64,000 nt of DNA from Haematobia irritans (Eukaryota > Arthropoda > Insecta > Diptera > Muscidae). The DNA lies in assembly GCF_050003625.1 (NCBI RefSeq), contig NC_134398.1:85437983-85501982 (forward strand), in the 5' to 3' direction. Under the pieces are notes generated by a model, which was not told the origin of the DNA, did not search any database, and saw only the letters and a list, made by a program, of their open reading frames with translations. The position numbers were made by a program, and so were the translations under genes. Shown here piece after piece: positions 21,088 to 32,941 of the stretch (positions within the stretch are counted from its first letter, which is position 1; every line of letters starts with the position of its first letter).

Positions 21088-23040
21088 ACCGAAAATCAAG
21101 GATGATTTGGAGTCTACAATGAGAAGAGAAATCTTGCCATCTCTCGTCGGAAATGTTAGAATTAGTTGGTCGCATCTTATTGATCTCGATTTCTGGTTAA
21201 CGGGCATACGAAATTGCTACGAACTTTGTGATTAAATATCGTGAGTTTTTATAGCTAACGAAATTATACCTAGTGCAAATATATAAATCAATGATTTACC
21301 AATCGTCCAAATAAATGACATGGTTCCTAGTTTTATAAAAATCTTGAAGTAAATAAACAATGCTTACCCTTGCCCTTACCTTACCACTTTCAAGATAATA
21401 ATTACAATTTCGAAAATGTGATCAATTCGATAATTTTACTATGTAATTCGTGCGACGAACACGGTATTGCACTTACATATGTTTTACATGGAAATTTTTT
21501 CAGTAGTATCTTATCCTTCTAAACAAATGTGTTGGCAAATGATTAGAGTTCTAGAATAGGAAACTAAGTTAAATATTTTAATTCAAATAAATTACCTTCA
21601 GGATTTGAATTCAGTTTATAGCACGTTAATTTTACGGGTTTTCGAAATTCCAACAGTCCGCAATTTAGCAATAATGCATGTTGTGGCGTGTCAAATTGGG
21701 CTATAATGTTAAAATACACTAAATAACCTAATTTGGTAGTTTTCTTTTCTGACAAAAACTGAAGAAAATCTTGCTTGTAATATAAATTTATAATTTAATA
21801 AGCATTTGGCCCAAACACTTAATCAATGTGAGGTTATGATTAATAGTTAAAATTTCGGTTAAATGTTTTTTATCCCCATTTTCCGATATTCGGGGTCACA
21901 AGGATTAATTTTTCTTAAACTCAGTATGAACTTTTCATTATTGATAACTATACTGTCAATTAAGTTTGTAATGTTTAGATTTAAGAAAATATCGGAAACG
22001 AAACTTTACGATTCAGAATATCGGAACATTCAAATATCGGAAATATGCATATGGAACTTTTGAGAGAGCATTTGTAAGAAAAGAAAACACCGCAGTATCA
22101 AAGGCTTCAAGACAAATATTGAAACGATTCTTGTGCAGTCAGCATTTTTTTTGTTATTTATACACAGGTATACCTTGATTTACAGAACACAATATTTGAC
22201 TGTCCAAATTAAATTACATGCGTTAAATCGGAACGCTTTAAAGAAGTGCCGCATAAATTAAGGTATACTAGTACATACACACGTCACAATTTATTTAACC
22301 ACAAACCCTTTTGAGAGCATCCCAACACAATGTCCTGAGATAACTATAAAAATATTCGACAAATTCAAACCCGTTAAAAACTGTAAGAAGAGAAAGAAAT
22401 TTATATCAATATTAATGTACCTGAATATACTTGTGATTCTCAGACTAGACTAACAAATTGTTCATGCTATTCAAAATGAACGTCGAATTCCTCCCCTTAC
22501 CAGAGAGGGAAATTAAAAGTACACATTGTTCTATGTTGATACACGCCGTTTTTGTATATATTTACTTACTCTTATAGTTTCTTTATGTTCACACACAATC
22601 ATTGTGGGAAATTTACTTAATATATAGGTTTTGATGTATGTTAGATCATATAAGTGTATACATTATTTTTCTTTTTTAATTAATTTTCATATAAATATTA
22701 CTGCAATAAGCTCTTAAATATTGATATTATGAACAATTTGCCCTTGAAATAGCTTGAAATGATCATTTAAAAGCTTATTGTTAATAAATAGCACATACAA
22801 CATTTCTACTTTTCTCTTTGGCGAGAATCAAAATTGGAGAAGAAATTGTTCTATTTGCTAAAGAAAATACCTGGTATTTGAAAGAAAAAATAAATCTACA
22901 ATTTAAGTTAAATATAAAAGTTTTGAAAAGACATGTGCATATAGAATCTGATATCATTAATCAGGGGTTTTCAACTACGATTCATTTTGTCTTGATGTAT
23001 TTAAAATTTGAACAGAGAAATAATCCATTGATCTAACATT
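21088..23040. other. AT-rich region downstream of U1-70K, no gene seen
   Basis: No coding similarity was recognised. It probably contains the 3' UTR and terminator of the minus-strand U1-70K gene; a minus-strand AATAAA sits near 22290 and others are possible. A small inverted-repeat element lies at about 22166-22272 (AGGTATACCTTGATTTA / TAAATTAAGGTATACT). Confidence 0.4.
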
Positions 23041-23079
23041 TGTTACTTGCAATTGACCTCATTTAAGAAGTTGTTAAAT

Positions 23080-24333
23080 TCATCGCCACCAATGTTGTTG
23101 GGTATCTCCAGTATTTTGCCCATTTTCTGTGCCACTTCCACGACCCGGAATAGGCGGTGGTGGTACACTAAACATATCTTGTGGGGGTCGAAACTTTTCT
23201 TCGTCTTCATCAGATTCTCGTTTAATTGGCGCGGATGGATATATTGGATATGATGGGTATCCATCATCAATGGGTTCTTCTTTAATTTTAATAACGTCCA
23301 TGTCGCGGAAGTCGGGTTTACGCTCTTTTGAATCGCGACGATCGCGGTCTTTTTCACGTCGTTCTCGCTTCCTTTCACGTCGCTCCCGCGACGTATCTCG
23401 TTCCCTTGATTTTGAGCGTTTTTTCTTACGATCACGTTCCCGATCTTTTTCACGTCTGTCACGTCTCTCGTAGTCATCATACTCACGGTCACGGCTGCCA
23501 CGACGTTTCTTCCGTTCCCTCGATCGACTTCGTGAACGACGGGGGCGCTCACGTTCTCTTTCTCTGATACGATCACGTGACCGTGATCTTCGTCTCATGC
23601 CGTCCGCAAATCGACCTCTATCTGTCGTGCGTGCATTTTCACGATCTTCTCGTTCACGTTCGAGACGATAACGCTCACGTTCGCGTTCATTATCTTCACG
23701 CCCAGAATGTTTGATGTTCACATCATTACCACCTCGTCGTGTACCACCTAAACCGCCCCCTAAACGGCGAGGCAGCCATCCCTTAACGGTCCGTGCTCTT
23801 TCCACATCGACAAGCACCCGTTTACTATCAATTTTTTTACCATCAGCATGTTTATAAGCAGCGTGCATATCACGTTCATGTTCATATTCGATGAAAGCGT
23901 AACCTTTGGGCTTACCAGTTTCTGGATCGTGGATCATAACTATTTTCTTAATAGGTCCGTAGATTTCAAATTCCCTTCTCAATTTCGATTCAGAAGTATC
24001 GTAGTTAATTCTGGCAACAAAAAGTGTTTTGAATGGATCTTCCGTCGCATTTTTTATCTCCTGTGGATCCCATAGAGCTATTTCCCTCTCCAACTTATAC
24101 GCTACCTGTTCAGCCTTTTCACGTCTGCGTCTCTCCAACCTCTCTTGACGTGTCTCCATCTTTTTTGGAGGTGGTGTGTCTTTTGGATCTTCAAAGTCAT
24201 TTAAAAAATTACCTATTCCCAAATAACCTCTCGACTTTTTTTCGTGAGGCAACTTATCCACTGGCGGCATGAATGGTATTGGGTCCCGCGCGGCAAATAG
24301 TGCCAACAAGTTTGGGGGAAGATACTGCGTCAT
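23080..24333 (-). CDS. snRNP-U1-70K: U1 small nuclear ribonucleoprotein 70 kDa
   Basis: A 417-residue protein in one coding exon. Residues 1-95 match the U1-70K N-terminal segment ([35 protein letters not shown]), which in the known U1 snRNP structure wraps round the Sm core and contacts U1-C. An RRM spans about 102-180, with RNP2 LFVARI (104-109) and RNP1 KGYAFIEY (143-150), which binds U1 stem-loop I. A Gly-rich linker (191-203) precedes an Arg-rich RE/RD/RS low-complexity tail (~215-345), then an acidic end with a sumoylation-like IKEEP. The role is 5' splice-site recognition in the nucleus. Length and domain order are close to the Drosophila protein. ATG context and the upstream UTR intron support the start. 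No breaks. Confidence 0.97.
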   Translation of the reverse strand: MTQYLPPNLLALFAARDPIPFMPPVDKLPHEKKSRGYLGIGNFLNDFEDPKDTPPPKKMETRQERLERRRREKAEQVAYKLEREIALWDPQEIKNATEDPFKTLFVARINYDTSESKLRREFEIYGPIKKIVMIHDPETGKPKGYAFIEYEHERDMHAAYKHADGKKIDSKRVLVDVERARTVKGWLPRRLGGGLGGTRRGGNDVNIKHSGREDNERERERYRLEREREDRENARTTDRGRFADGMRRRSRSRDRIRERERERPRRSRSRSRERKKRRGSRDREYDDYERRDRREKDRERDRKKKRSKSRERDTSRERRERKRERREKDRDRRDSKERKPDFRDMDVIKIKEEPIDDGYPSYPIYPSAPIKRESDEDEEKFRPPQDMFSVPPPPIPGRGSGTENGQNTGDTQQHWWR

Positions 24334-24530
24334 TTTTCAGATAGCTTATCACCGTCCTTGTGAAAATCTTCAATTAATGTATATTTGTTTTCCTCTACGG
24401 CGTCACTTCGTTTATACAAACCTGTACACATTCATCAATTACAGTTTGAGGTTAGTAATTTGAATACAAAAAATATACTGCTAAAGGATTTCCGAAACTT
24501 ACCTACACATCATTCTTTACAATGTATAGA
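24334..24530 (-). promoter_or_regulatory. U1-70K 5' UTR with a likely 81-nt intron
   Basis: On the minus strand a consensus donor TAG|GTAAGT occurs at 24503/24502 and an acceptor GTGTACAG ends at 24422, giving an 81-nt intron of typical fly size in the 5' UTR. The leader exon between 24421 and the ATG is 88 nt and has no upstream ATG in a strong context. No TATA box is evident upstream. Confidence 0.5.
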
Positions 24531-25420
24531 ACTTCAGAATATAAAAAAAGGTTGTGTTACCAAAATTCTGTAATAATTAATTTTCAGAAGAAATAAAATT
24601 ATGTCGATGCTTAAAAAACACCCCACAAAAGAAGCCTTGAATTTTCACGGTTGGTAGCACTGATTGCCAATGTGGCAACTATGGTATGACATATATGATG
24701 CGCCGTTTAGACTATAAGTTTATCCGGACGACAATAGGCCTGTTCGCGTACTTTTCCAGTAAAATTTAGCAAGAGAGTAAAGCGGACCTTAGACGTTCGG
24801 ATAAACACTGCGACAGAGGTTCGTCTATTTGTTGTGTGTTCGTTGAAGTTTTGCCCTTACACTGCAGGAACAAATGTGATGACAACATCAAAAAAATAAG
24901 AAGAAGCATAAACAAACAATGAAGTTGTATGAAGATTTATGGGTGAAACCATTTTTTACTGAAAAAATGGAAGAAAATAATAAAAAAATCTTGATATTTG
25001 TATCAAAACAATGATTCATGAAGTAATCCACATTTAATATATTACAAATTATTAGATGAATTTCAACATATTTGTCGCCTGGTTTTCCATTGATTGGAAG
25101 TGGAATTTTTTCACGTTTTTGCCACAATACTGGTTTAGATTTATATATTTATTTAATTTTCAACCAGAATTGGAGATCCATCACTAATTTCATTGCAGAA
25201 ATGCCTGTTTTTAATGTAAAAATAAATTTGTCTTTGATAATGTTTGTCGAACATCCCCTTACACTCAATGATTTGTACCACCCAACCAGAAAAAATCAAA
25301 GTTGTTTTGATTTTATGCCAACACGTCCCCGCGACAACCGAACACGACCTTATACTATCGGATTTGTCGCCGCAACGTGTTGTGTCGCAGGGTTTATCCA
25401 ACCGTATAAGGTGCCCTTAA
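24531..25420. other. Intergenic sequence, no gene seen
   Basis: Small open frames (e.g. 25072-25482) lack similarity. Around 24720-24800 and 25350-25415 are GC-richer pieces with inverted words (CTTATACTATCGGAT and ATCCAACCGTATAAGG), suggesting small foldback elements. Confidence 0.35.
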
Positions 25421-25559
25421 CAGCCTGTTTCTGTATGTCGATCGAGCTCTATCGATCGACTGGAATGCATAGAAACAGCTGATTTCTGGTTATAAATTCA
25501 GCTGTTTGTGTCGATTTCGGTCGATCGACTGAGCTCGTTCGACATACAGAAACAGGCTG
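25421..25559. mobile_element. Palindromic MITE, CAGCCTGTTTCTGTATGTCG family
   Basis: The ends are inverted copies: CAGCCTGTTTCTGTATGTCG ... CGACATACAGAAACAGGCTG with TCGATCGA-rich arms inside. It is ~139 bp, capable of folding over nearly its whole length, and non-coding. Related termini occur at 30583 and 31507/32741. Confidence 0.7.
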
Positions 25560-25776
25560 TAAGAGTTTATTTTACTATTTTTGTCTAAAATTGCTGAAAA
25601 GTACTCGAACGACATACAGTAACTATTTCCACATTAAAATTTTCAACTTCTAAAGCTGAGTACTATGTTCAGTTTTCAAGCTGAAAACCAGCTTATTTTC
25701 ACGGTTACTTTTTTAATTAATTAATATAGAAATATAAAATTATTTGCAATCAATTCCTTGTACCTTTTCCTTCCAT

Positions 25777-27444
25777 CCCAATAAACACAAACGTTTGAAA
25801 AATGCTAAATTTCAACAATTTTTCAAACATTTTTTCAAAGGATTAGGGTAATATTCAAGTTGAGAAATTGTTGAGAAAATCGCGTTCTCAACAAAAAACA
25901 GACATTACCCTCAACAGTGAAATTCAACACATTAGCAATAATATCTCAAGTGTTATCCTCAAATTGAAATGCATCGCTACTCAATAATTTGTCAAACAAT
26001 TTTCGATGCGAGTCAAATTCAAAATTAACATCGTTGCAAATACTTTTCAACCTAAATTTGTATGAATGATATCCCCACTTCAAATTGAAAGTCAAAGCCA
26101 AAATTCTATGAATTTTGTATAATTTATTCATTTTCATCCAAATAAAATATATAATAATATATAATAATACACTACACAACATAATACACTACAATACCAA
26201 TTGATAAATAATAATCTTATTAAACATATCAACAAATAAGAACAAAATAAAAAAAAAACAACAAAACTTTAAATATCTTAAACATTATTAGTAAACACTT
26301 TTGCATTGATAATTCGTTTTCCTTCCTTTTGGTGTCATAAAACAGCATTAAAATTTATTAACATGCGTGTAATTTAAAATTAGGAACGTACTGGACCGCG
26401 TGTTAGAATTGATTTCCAGCAGAAGGAAATCACAAAATATCCATTTTAAACTGATAATAGCATATGAATTAAACTGACGATGTGATGCACATTTTCATCC
26501 AGAAGTTGTTGATTTCAACAATGTGTTGTTTTTAACAATTTTAATTGGTTGCACTTGTAATGTTTCTGGAAACTTTTTCTTGTCGATAAGCCACTCATTT
26601 TTAATTGGTCAGTTTCTTAATGATGTTTGCAAGAATGTAGCATCCAAAGATTTTTTTCTGCAAAGAGATTTAGATTTAGTGACTTCTCTAAAGTGTTGAT
26701 TTAATTTTTCATATTGACATACCAATTATTATAAACTATTTGAAGCAGTTCCAGTTAATTGTCCACCATTTTTTCACCGGTCAGCTTTTTAATGTTTTCA
26801 AGAACGTAGAATCCATAATTTTAATTTTCTGCAAAGAGATATACAGTTTGTCAAGAAAGTGTTTTGACAATGGGATACAAATTATGTTTTGTTCCAAAAT
26901 TAAATATAATGAAATTTTAAAAAATATTTTATTATGTATTTTGCAAAGTATACATACGTACACAGAATTAAAAATATAATAAAATATTTAATATTTCAAT
27001 TATTTCTAGAATTTGAAATAGTTGGCAATGTCAAAAGACTTTCTTGACATACTGTACATTTAGTGACTTCCTTAAAGTTTTATATCATTTTTTATTTTCA
27101 CTTACCCATTTTTATAAACTATTTGGTTATTTGTCTAAAATTTTCCATTTTTTTATTTCTTGCACTTAACCACGAACTTTGTTGCACAAATAAGTATTGA
27201 AAACCACATGGTTTTTTCGTTGCATTTTAGGGTAGTGTTTTGTCAAAGTTTTCTCATATTATCTTCAACACCTTTTCAAAGATTTCGTCAACATTTTGGC
27301 AAATTGGAAGTAATTCGCAAGCAATTTGAAGGTGTATTGAAGATGAGCTATTTCAAGTCAAGTTGAATTTATGTTGAAAATTATATTTACCCTCAAACTG
27401 AAAAGTTGTTGCATTTGAAAAACGCTCATCCTGTGTTTATTGGG
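25777..27444. mobile_element. Foldback DNA element with CCCAATAAACACA ends
   Basis: Left end CCCAATAAACACAAACGTTT plus GAAAAATG; right end is its imperfect inverse, CATTTGAAAAACGCTC then ATCCTGTGTTTATTGGG. The interior (1.67 kb) is AT-rich with many TTCAAC/GTTGAA words and no transposase. The right ~250 bp is present a second time at 27624-27873 and a third, shorter time at 28930-28973, so the ends propagate independently. Confidence 0.7.
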
Positions 27445-27873
27445 ATTATTTGGTAAGACTTGATCAAAATATAATCGTCTTCATACATATTTTTGTACTT
27501 TTAGTTTAGTGTTTTGGTGAAAAACCCGAACATAGTACTCACCTTAATATATTAAAAACAAAAACCAGATATTTTTTAACTTCCAGTTGTAGTTGAAGAA
27601 CATGTACATTGTACGAGTACTCGTAAGTATTGAAAACCACATGGTTTTTTCGTTGCATTTTAGGGTAGTGTTTTGTCAAAGTTTTCTCATATTATCTTCA
27701 ACACCTTTTCAAAGATTTCGTCAACATTTTGGCAAATTGGAAGTAATTCGCAAACAATTTGAAGATGTATTGAAGATGAGCTATTTCAAGTCAAATTGAA
27801 TTTATGTTAAAAATTATATATACCCTCAAACTGAAAAATTGTTGCATTTGAAAAACGCTCATCCTGTGTTTAT
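27191..27873. repeat. Direct repeat, two ~250-bp copies 433 bp apart
   Basis: 27191-27446 and 27624-27873 are nearly identical, starting TAAGTATTGAAAACCACATG and ending at the CATCCTGTGTTTAT.GGG terminus. The same 60-odd-residue open frame appears in both but looks like a by-product, since it has no similarity and lies in transposon sequence. Confidence 0.8.
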
Positions 27874-27987
27874 GGGGTGCTTTGTTTGTTATCAAAAACC
27901 AGCTGGCAACATATGCTATGGTTTGCAAGATTTTAATGGCGAAAAAAATCTCTAGCAAAAACTTGCAGTTTCTCTACCTAATAACTG

Positions 27988-28894
27988 TTATGCGCTTTAC
28001 AGACTATCGGTTATTCCGGACGACAGTGCTCGTGTCGAACATATCCCATATATTGTGCAGATTATAAGTTAAGTCCGAAGGCATAATCGATATTGCTGCA
28101 AGTTTATGGGACCGATAACACATTTACCGATTATTTAGTCATCGCCGAGAAGATGCACTCATGCGATACTTTTTTGTAGTAACTTGGCGTGGTACAACTT
28201 CTCAATAGTGACGGCGTTTTCCGACGAGTTTTGGATGTCGTATACGGTTGTTTTCGTAGAGGTGGGGAATAGCGGTGTGCACGTGACACGAAATTGTCGT
28301 GACTCACGAAAATTTTTGTGATTCGTGCGTGAGTCGTGAGTCACGCTCATGACAACAGCGTGAGTATGCGTGAGCGTGATTAACAAACCAAAATGTCGTG
28401 GCTGAGCGTGAGTCACGAAAATAATATCTTCGTGAGTGTGCGTGAGTAACGAATTACACACACAAAAATATTCCTGCTCACAAACATTAAACGCTTAATA
28501 GTTAAATTCAATTACAATTACAGTTAAGACTTTAATAACACTCTCGATTTTAACAATGCTCATGTTTTCAGACACTTCGGTAAGGTAAATTAATCATAAA
28601 ATTATTATATTTCTTTTCGTGAGTGTGGGTGAGTCCTACCAAAAAATATCGTGCGTGAGTGTGCGTGAGTATGATTTTTCAGTCGTGAGTGTGCGTGAGT
28701 AAACTATTACTCACGTGCACTCCTATAGTGGGGATTCTTATGCGCTTTACAGACTATCAGTTATTCCGGACGACAGTGCTCGTGTCGAACATATCCCATA
28801 TATTGTGCACATAAGATAAGTCAGAAGGCATAATCGATATTGCTGCATGTTTATGGGATCGATAACACATTTACCGATTATTTAGTCATCGCCG
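27988..28894. repeat. ~158-bp direct repeats flanking a MITE
   Basis: 27988-28146 and 28738-28894 match closely (TTATGCGCTTTACAGACTAT, GGACGACAGTGCTCGTGTCG, GATAACACATTTACCGATTA). The hAT-like MITE copy 5 lies between them. The right copy may come from a local duplication or a second insertion of the same element. Confidence 0.75.
28270..28727. mobile_element. GTGAGTCACG-rich hAT-like MITE, copy 5 (diverged)
   Basis: 458 bp; termini TAGCGGTGTGCACGTGAC and CACGTGCACTCCTATA carry a few substitutions. Flanks GTGGGGAA and GTGGGGAT form a 7-of-8 target duplication. Part of the repeat-rich middle is deleted (the sequence jumps from ATAAAATTATTA to CTTTTCGTGAGTG), so it is the shortest complete copy. 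Confidence 0.85.
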
Positions 28895-29049
28895 TCAAGT
28901 CGTATCGATCCGACACACTGTAAACTGAAAAGTTGTTGCATTTGAAAAACGCTCATTATGTGTTCATTGGGATGGCTCTTCTAACAATAGTGATGGCAAA
29001 ATACGTTCATGTACATTTTGTACTTTTTGATATACTGCCCCCATCACAG

Positions 29050-29125
29050 TTGACGATTGTTGTAGTGACATTTACGAGTCTGTGGAAGCGATGAGGATGA
29101 AATGGAACTTTGAAATGCTGGCAGG
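29050..29125 (+). CDS. Candidate internal exon of an unknown gene
   Basis: A 76-bp segment is bounded by a good acceptor (TACTGCCCCCATCACAG) and a consensus donor (GG|GTGAGT). One frame is open throughout and reads DDCCSDIYESVEAMRMKWNF followed by EMLAG, an unusually non-AT-biased composition for this region. Entry is phase 2 and exit phase 2. I cannot assign the peptide to a family, and no partner exon was found nearby, where transposons dominate. It could be an orphan exon of a gene with very long introns. Confidence 0.35.
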
Positions 29126-29985
29126 GTGAGTAACACAAAATCAAAACAAACAATTTTGTATTTGTTTATTTACTTTTTACTGACATTTTGTTTGACGTTA
29201 TGATGCGCTTCTTTTATGTTTTTGTTGTTATTTTTGTTCTAGAGAGGGTACGTTATAAATAATTGTATCATGATCAGATTCATTCGAAACAGTCGTAAAT
29301 CGTCTACGCCACAATACTGTTGTCACTAATTCGAACTTTAAAATAGCAAAAACGCCATTTTCAGTTAAGCGCTTGCAGCTGCCGGTATATTTTGCGATAT
29401 TTTGGAAAATTGTTACTTGCAAGTGTAAGCATTGATAAAGTAGTAGGACTCTGTGTTGCGTGTGCGTTTGATACCATTGTTGATCAATTTTGTTAAATTT
29501 TACTAACTATATCATAAACAATGTCCTTGGAAAAATATGAAGCAAGTGAAGCATGGCGCACAAATTTAAAAAATTTTCTGTTTGTTGAACGGTAATGATG
29601 TCCTCACCCTTGGAATATGTAGCTATATATCAGCTCGTAGTTAAAAGAAGCGCTCAAAGGAGTATTGGATGAATATTGTTAGCCAAAGTAGCTTTAAAAA
29701 CTATCATTAATTGTGGTCCGATTTTCAAAATAAAAGTGTATATATATGAGTTCGGATTCTATATAGTGATGAAAATGAGATCTGCTACTAAAAATCCATT
29801 ACAATCCGATTTTTGAATTACAATTTTAATTTCATTTACTTCGATTCATGTTTATTTGCGAGTTTGGTTATTTTTTTTTTTTGTTTGTGAATGTAGACTC
29901 ATGTAATTTTAAGGTAGCCTAACTAGCCCAGAAATAGAAATACTAGAACAATACTAGCATATTTTGACATTTTACTGAGACCTTG
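29126..29985. other. AT-rich, possibly intronic; nothing recognised
   Basis: No similarity in any frame. It would be intron if the candidate exon at 29050 is real. Confidence 0.3.
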
Positions 29986-29989
29986 AAAG

Positions 29990-30350
29990 ACAAAACCAAA
30001 TTTCATCTAAGACAACCCTTAAAAAAGTGTTACAGGAAGAAAGGGGCAAAATCGCTCAAGAAACATGTCGAAAATTAGTAGGGTCGATGCCAAGACGACT
30101 GGAAGCCATTTGTGCTAACAAAGGGCACCATACCAAATACCAAGTGGACCAAAATACTGTCATACAATGTGATTACTGATGCAACGAATACTATTGTGAA
30201 CATTTTTTTAAAATTTTTTCATTTAATGTTTAGAATTAATACAATGAAGTTAATTTCTTGATTTTTTATTTACGTTTTGCTTTAAGGTATGTCCAAGGAG
30301 ACATTTCAATAAAAGTATTTAATGAAAATGTTAAACGGTTTACCAAAAAT
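29990..30350 (+). pseudogene. Tc1-like transposase C-terminus and 3' end
   Basis: Encodes LKKVLQEERGKIAQETCRKL followed by VGSMPRRLEAICANKGHHTK, the characteristic C-terminus of Tc1 transposases, then a terminal region (TTTACGTTTTGCTTTAAGG) that matches the inverted copy at 52078-52480. Catalytic residues are upstream and missing. Confidence 0.75.
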
Positions 30351-30447
30351 ATACATTTGTTTTCAAGGAAGCAAAAAAAAACGAATACTTTTGTGGTCCA
30401 CTGCACATCTAGACAATTTACAAATTCGCCGGAATTTTCTAACATTA

Positions 30448-30575
30448 ACAGCCATTTTCCATATCCCTAACGAATACTTTCGTTCGACTAGGTTGCCCAA
30501 AACAGCTTAATATATAAATGTTTTAGCATTTCAGTCGAACGAAAGCCTTCGTTTCGGATATGAGAAATTGGCTGT
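30448..30575. mobile_element. Palindromic MITE, ACAGCCATTTTCC family
   Basis: Arms ACAGCCATTTTCCATATCCC / GGATATGAGAAATTGGCTGT are inverted, with internal ACGAATACTTTCGTTCGACT / AGTCGAACGAAAGCCTTCGT. It is 128 bp, folds on itself and is non-coding. A CAGCCTGTTTCTGTAT terminus of a related family follows at 30583. Confidence 0.65.
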
Positions 30576-30689
30576 AACTAACAGCCTGTTTCTGTATGAT
30601 AACAGCCTGTTTTTATCCATATCTCCCAAACATTATTATATATATACCAAGTTTGTTCAGATAGGTCAAGAAACAAAGGAGATATATCA

Positions 30690-30990
30690 AGTTTTTATTG
30701 ACCCTTTGGAGGGCTGCAGTTTGCTCCCTCTTTTGTATAACTGGATCTCGCGCATTACATTCCTGGGTGGTGGGTGGTTGTCTATCCAAAAGATGACGAT
30801 TACTGCCAGGAACAAGCCAGGAGATACTGCTTTGACAAGATCTTGGGTCTCCAAATAAAAGCTACCCGGGGATGTACTGCGGAGATATTCTGTCGAAGTT
30901 CTAAGGGCAGCGTTCTGAAAGGTCTGTATCTTATTCCACTTCGTGTTGCTTGTTTGGGGTATCCACATTGGCCATACATAGTCTACCACT
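30690..30990 (-). pseudogene. Jockey-type LINE reverse transcriptase C-terminal remnant
   Basis: The minus-strand open frame contains WIPQTSNTKWNKIQTFQNAA then LRTSTEYL, and ends IDNHPPPRNVMREIQLYK. These are conserved blocks near the C-terminus of jockey-clade RT proteins (the W.....S.W.K.Q..QN..LR and PPPR segments). No RT palm is present. Truncated relic. Confidence 0.65.
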
Positions 30991-31194
30991 GAAAGTAGTC
31001 AAGAAGGTTTCTTTGTTCGGACTTTCTTTGTATTTTTGTTCAACTGATTGCTTACTTCTGCCGTCCATGTAGTGAATAGTGACGCTAAGGATTTGGTGAC
31101 ACATATCCTCAAATTTCTAATAGTGAAGTAACTGGTAAGATCAGCAAGAAGATTTTCGATCGCATAATATAGATGAAATAGTTTTAGTATCGAA

Positions 31195-31262
31195 ACGAAA
31201 TTTGGTTTCAACAGGATGGTGCCACTTGTCATACTGCCGGCGAAATTTCAGCGACAATATTA
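31195..31262 (+). pseudogene. Tiny Tc1/mariner transposase fragment
   Basis: One frame reads EIWFQQDGATCHTAGEISAT, the second-aspartate motif of the transposase type found complete at 49650-50255. Only ~22 residues survive. Confidence 0.6.
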
Positions 31263-31506
31263 TTTCGAGGACCGGACCGGTATATATTTTATTTGTATTT
31301 TGCATTTATTTGGTTTTGTTTTCACATATACGTCAAAATTTTAAATCTTATAATTATAGTATGTGGATATTAGTGGTAGAAATATAGGTAGAAATAGAGT
31401 GTATAAAAATTATTTAGTATACCATTAATTATAAATAAAAAGTATTAACAAATTGAAAAGTAATAAATAAAAATAAAAAGTATTAAAATGATAACAAAAA
31501 TAAAAC

Positions 31507-32741
31507 CCCTGTTTCTGTATATCGAACGATAGCTTTCTTTCGTATTTCAAACGAAAGGAAATTGATTTTGGTTTTTCTATTTCGAAAACCAAGTCATTTC
31601 TTATTTTGTTTTCGAGATGGAAACGAATATATACCATAGGTGTGAAGAAAAAAGTGAAAACTTTGTTAACATATGAATGAATTCTCCCTGCCAACATTTA
31701 GGGTGATTGTTTGCAAACATGAGTAAAAACTTACTCTTTTGGAAGATTAAAACGAGCTCAGTCATAGTTGAGTCATATTTAAGTCTGAAAAATGATTGTT
31801 TAAACTTTTGAATACTGAATCCGTTGAATTGAATTTAAAGACTTCTTTTTTGCTCTTTTGTTACTCTTCTTGGGCATTATTCATATTTGATAATTTTGGG
31901 GAGCAGTTTTTAACTTTTTTTTAACAGCATTAAAATCAATCAAAAATGACGCATTTGGGGGAGCAACTTATAAATCTCATTGATGTTTGTTTCGAATATT
32001 TTCTACAAGTTGGTCTAAGTAGCTCTATTGTAATGTATGTCAATTTGACAAAAAAAAATATATTTTTTTTGTTTTAAAAATCTCTAGTAAATATACTAGG
32101 GTTAATAAAAATCATAAAAATGAGTTATTTCTAATGAATAAATGTTTAACCATCTGGGGAGCAATCTGGTTGGTTCAACAATAGTAAATAATAGAGAAAG
32201 TTCAGTGGTTAAGACTAGAAGTGCCCATATGTAATAGGTACTTTTAGTTAAATGTGGTATCACAATGGACTGAATGGTCTAAGTGAGCCTGAAATTTAAT
32301 CGGGCTGCCACTTTAACCTAACCTAACCTATCTGGGGGATTAATTTGTCACTCTTTTTATTAACTCATAAAAGAGTAAATATGTTAGTTATAAATACTCT
32401 TCCTACTGATTAATTTATGAATATAATATGAAACTCTTTAAGGAGTCAATGAAAAGAATAAGTTTTCCACACAACTACTTTATACTGGAGACTCATAAAT
32501 GACTCCCAAAGCGCTCTTCCGCAATCGTTTTGAACATTAAAGTAATTCATAAATGACTCATTTGTGAGCGAAAATGTTGGCAGGGCTCAAGCCAAAAGTT
32601 TGAAAATACATACTCATTTTTGATAATCAATGTATTCTCATACAAACGAAACAAACTTTCAAAAATACAGAAACCCAAATTGAATCGAATTGGGTTTCTG
32701 TTTCTATCAACTAGGTTTTCGTCCGATATACAGAAACAGGG
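31507..32741. mobile_element. Foldback element with CCCTGTTTCTGTATATCG ends
   Basis: CCCCTGTTTCTGTATATCG at the left and CCGATATACAGAAACAGGG at the right are inverted termini 1.2 kb apart, with some further inverted homology inside (AACGAAAGG / CCTAGTT). It has no transposase. A LINE B tail (32162-32330) is inserted inside it. Confidence 0.55.
32162..32330 (+). mobile_element. 5'-truncated LINE 'B' tail
   Basis: Contains only the last codons of ORF2 (SGWFN, then a substitution), the 3' UTR and a CCTAACCTAACCTA tail. The flanks ATCTGGGGA and ATCTGGGGG form an 8-9-bp target duplication, indicating a bona fide retrotransposition event rather than a fragment. Confidence 0.85.
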
Positions 32742-32941
32742 TATAAGTTTAAACACGGACAGTGAATTTTAAAATTTATATTTAATCAACAAAAACAAAA
32801 AGTTAAGTTCAAAATAACAAGAAAAGTAATGGGTCTTCTTGTCAATATTGTATTAAAAATATGGGTAACAAACGGAAGTATGTAATCCAGGACAGTTTTG
32901 ATGAACTTTGGATGTATGGTCGATAATTGGTCCTCCAGAAT

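Noticed and set aside
23043..23576. Overlapping open frames within U1-70K on both strands
   Set aside because: They are shadows of the Arg-rich low-complexity coding sequence, with no independent similarity.
30258..30510. Two overlapping plus-strand open frames
   Set aside because: They lie across the Tc1 3' end and a palindromic MITE and have no coding signature.
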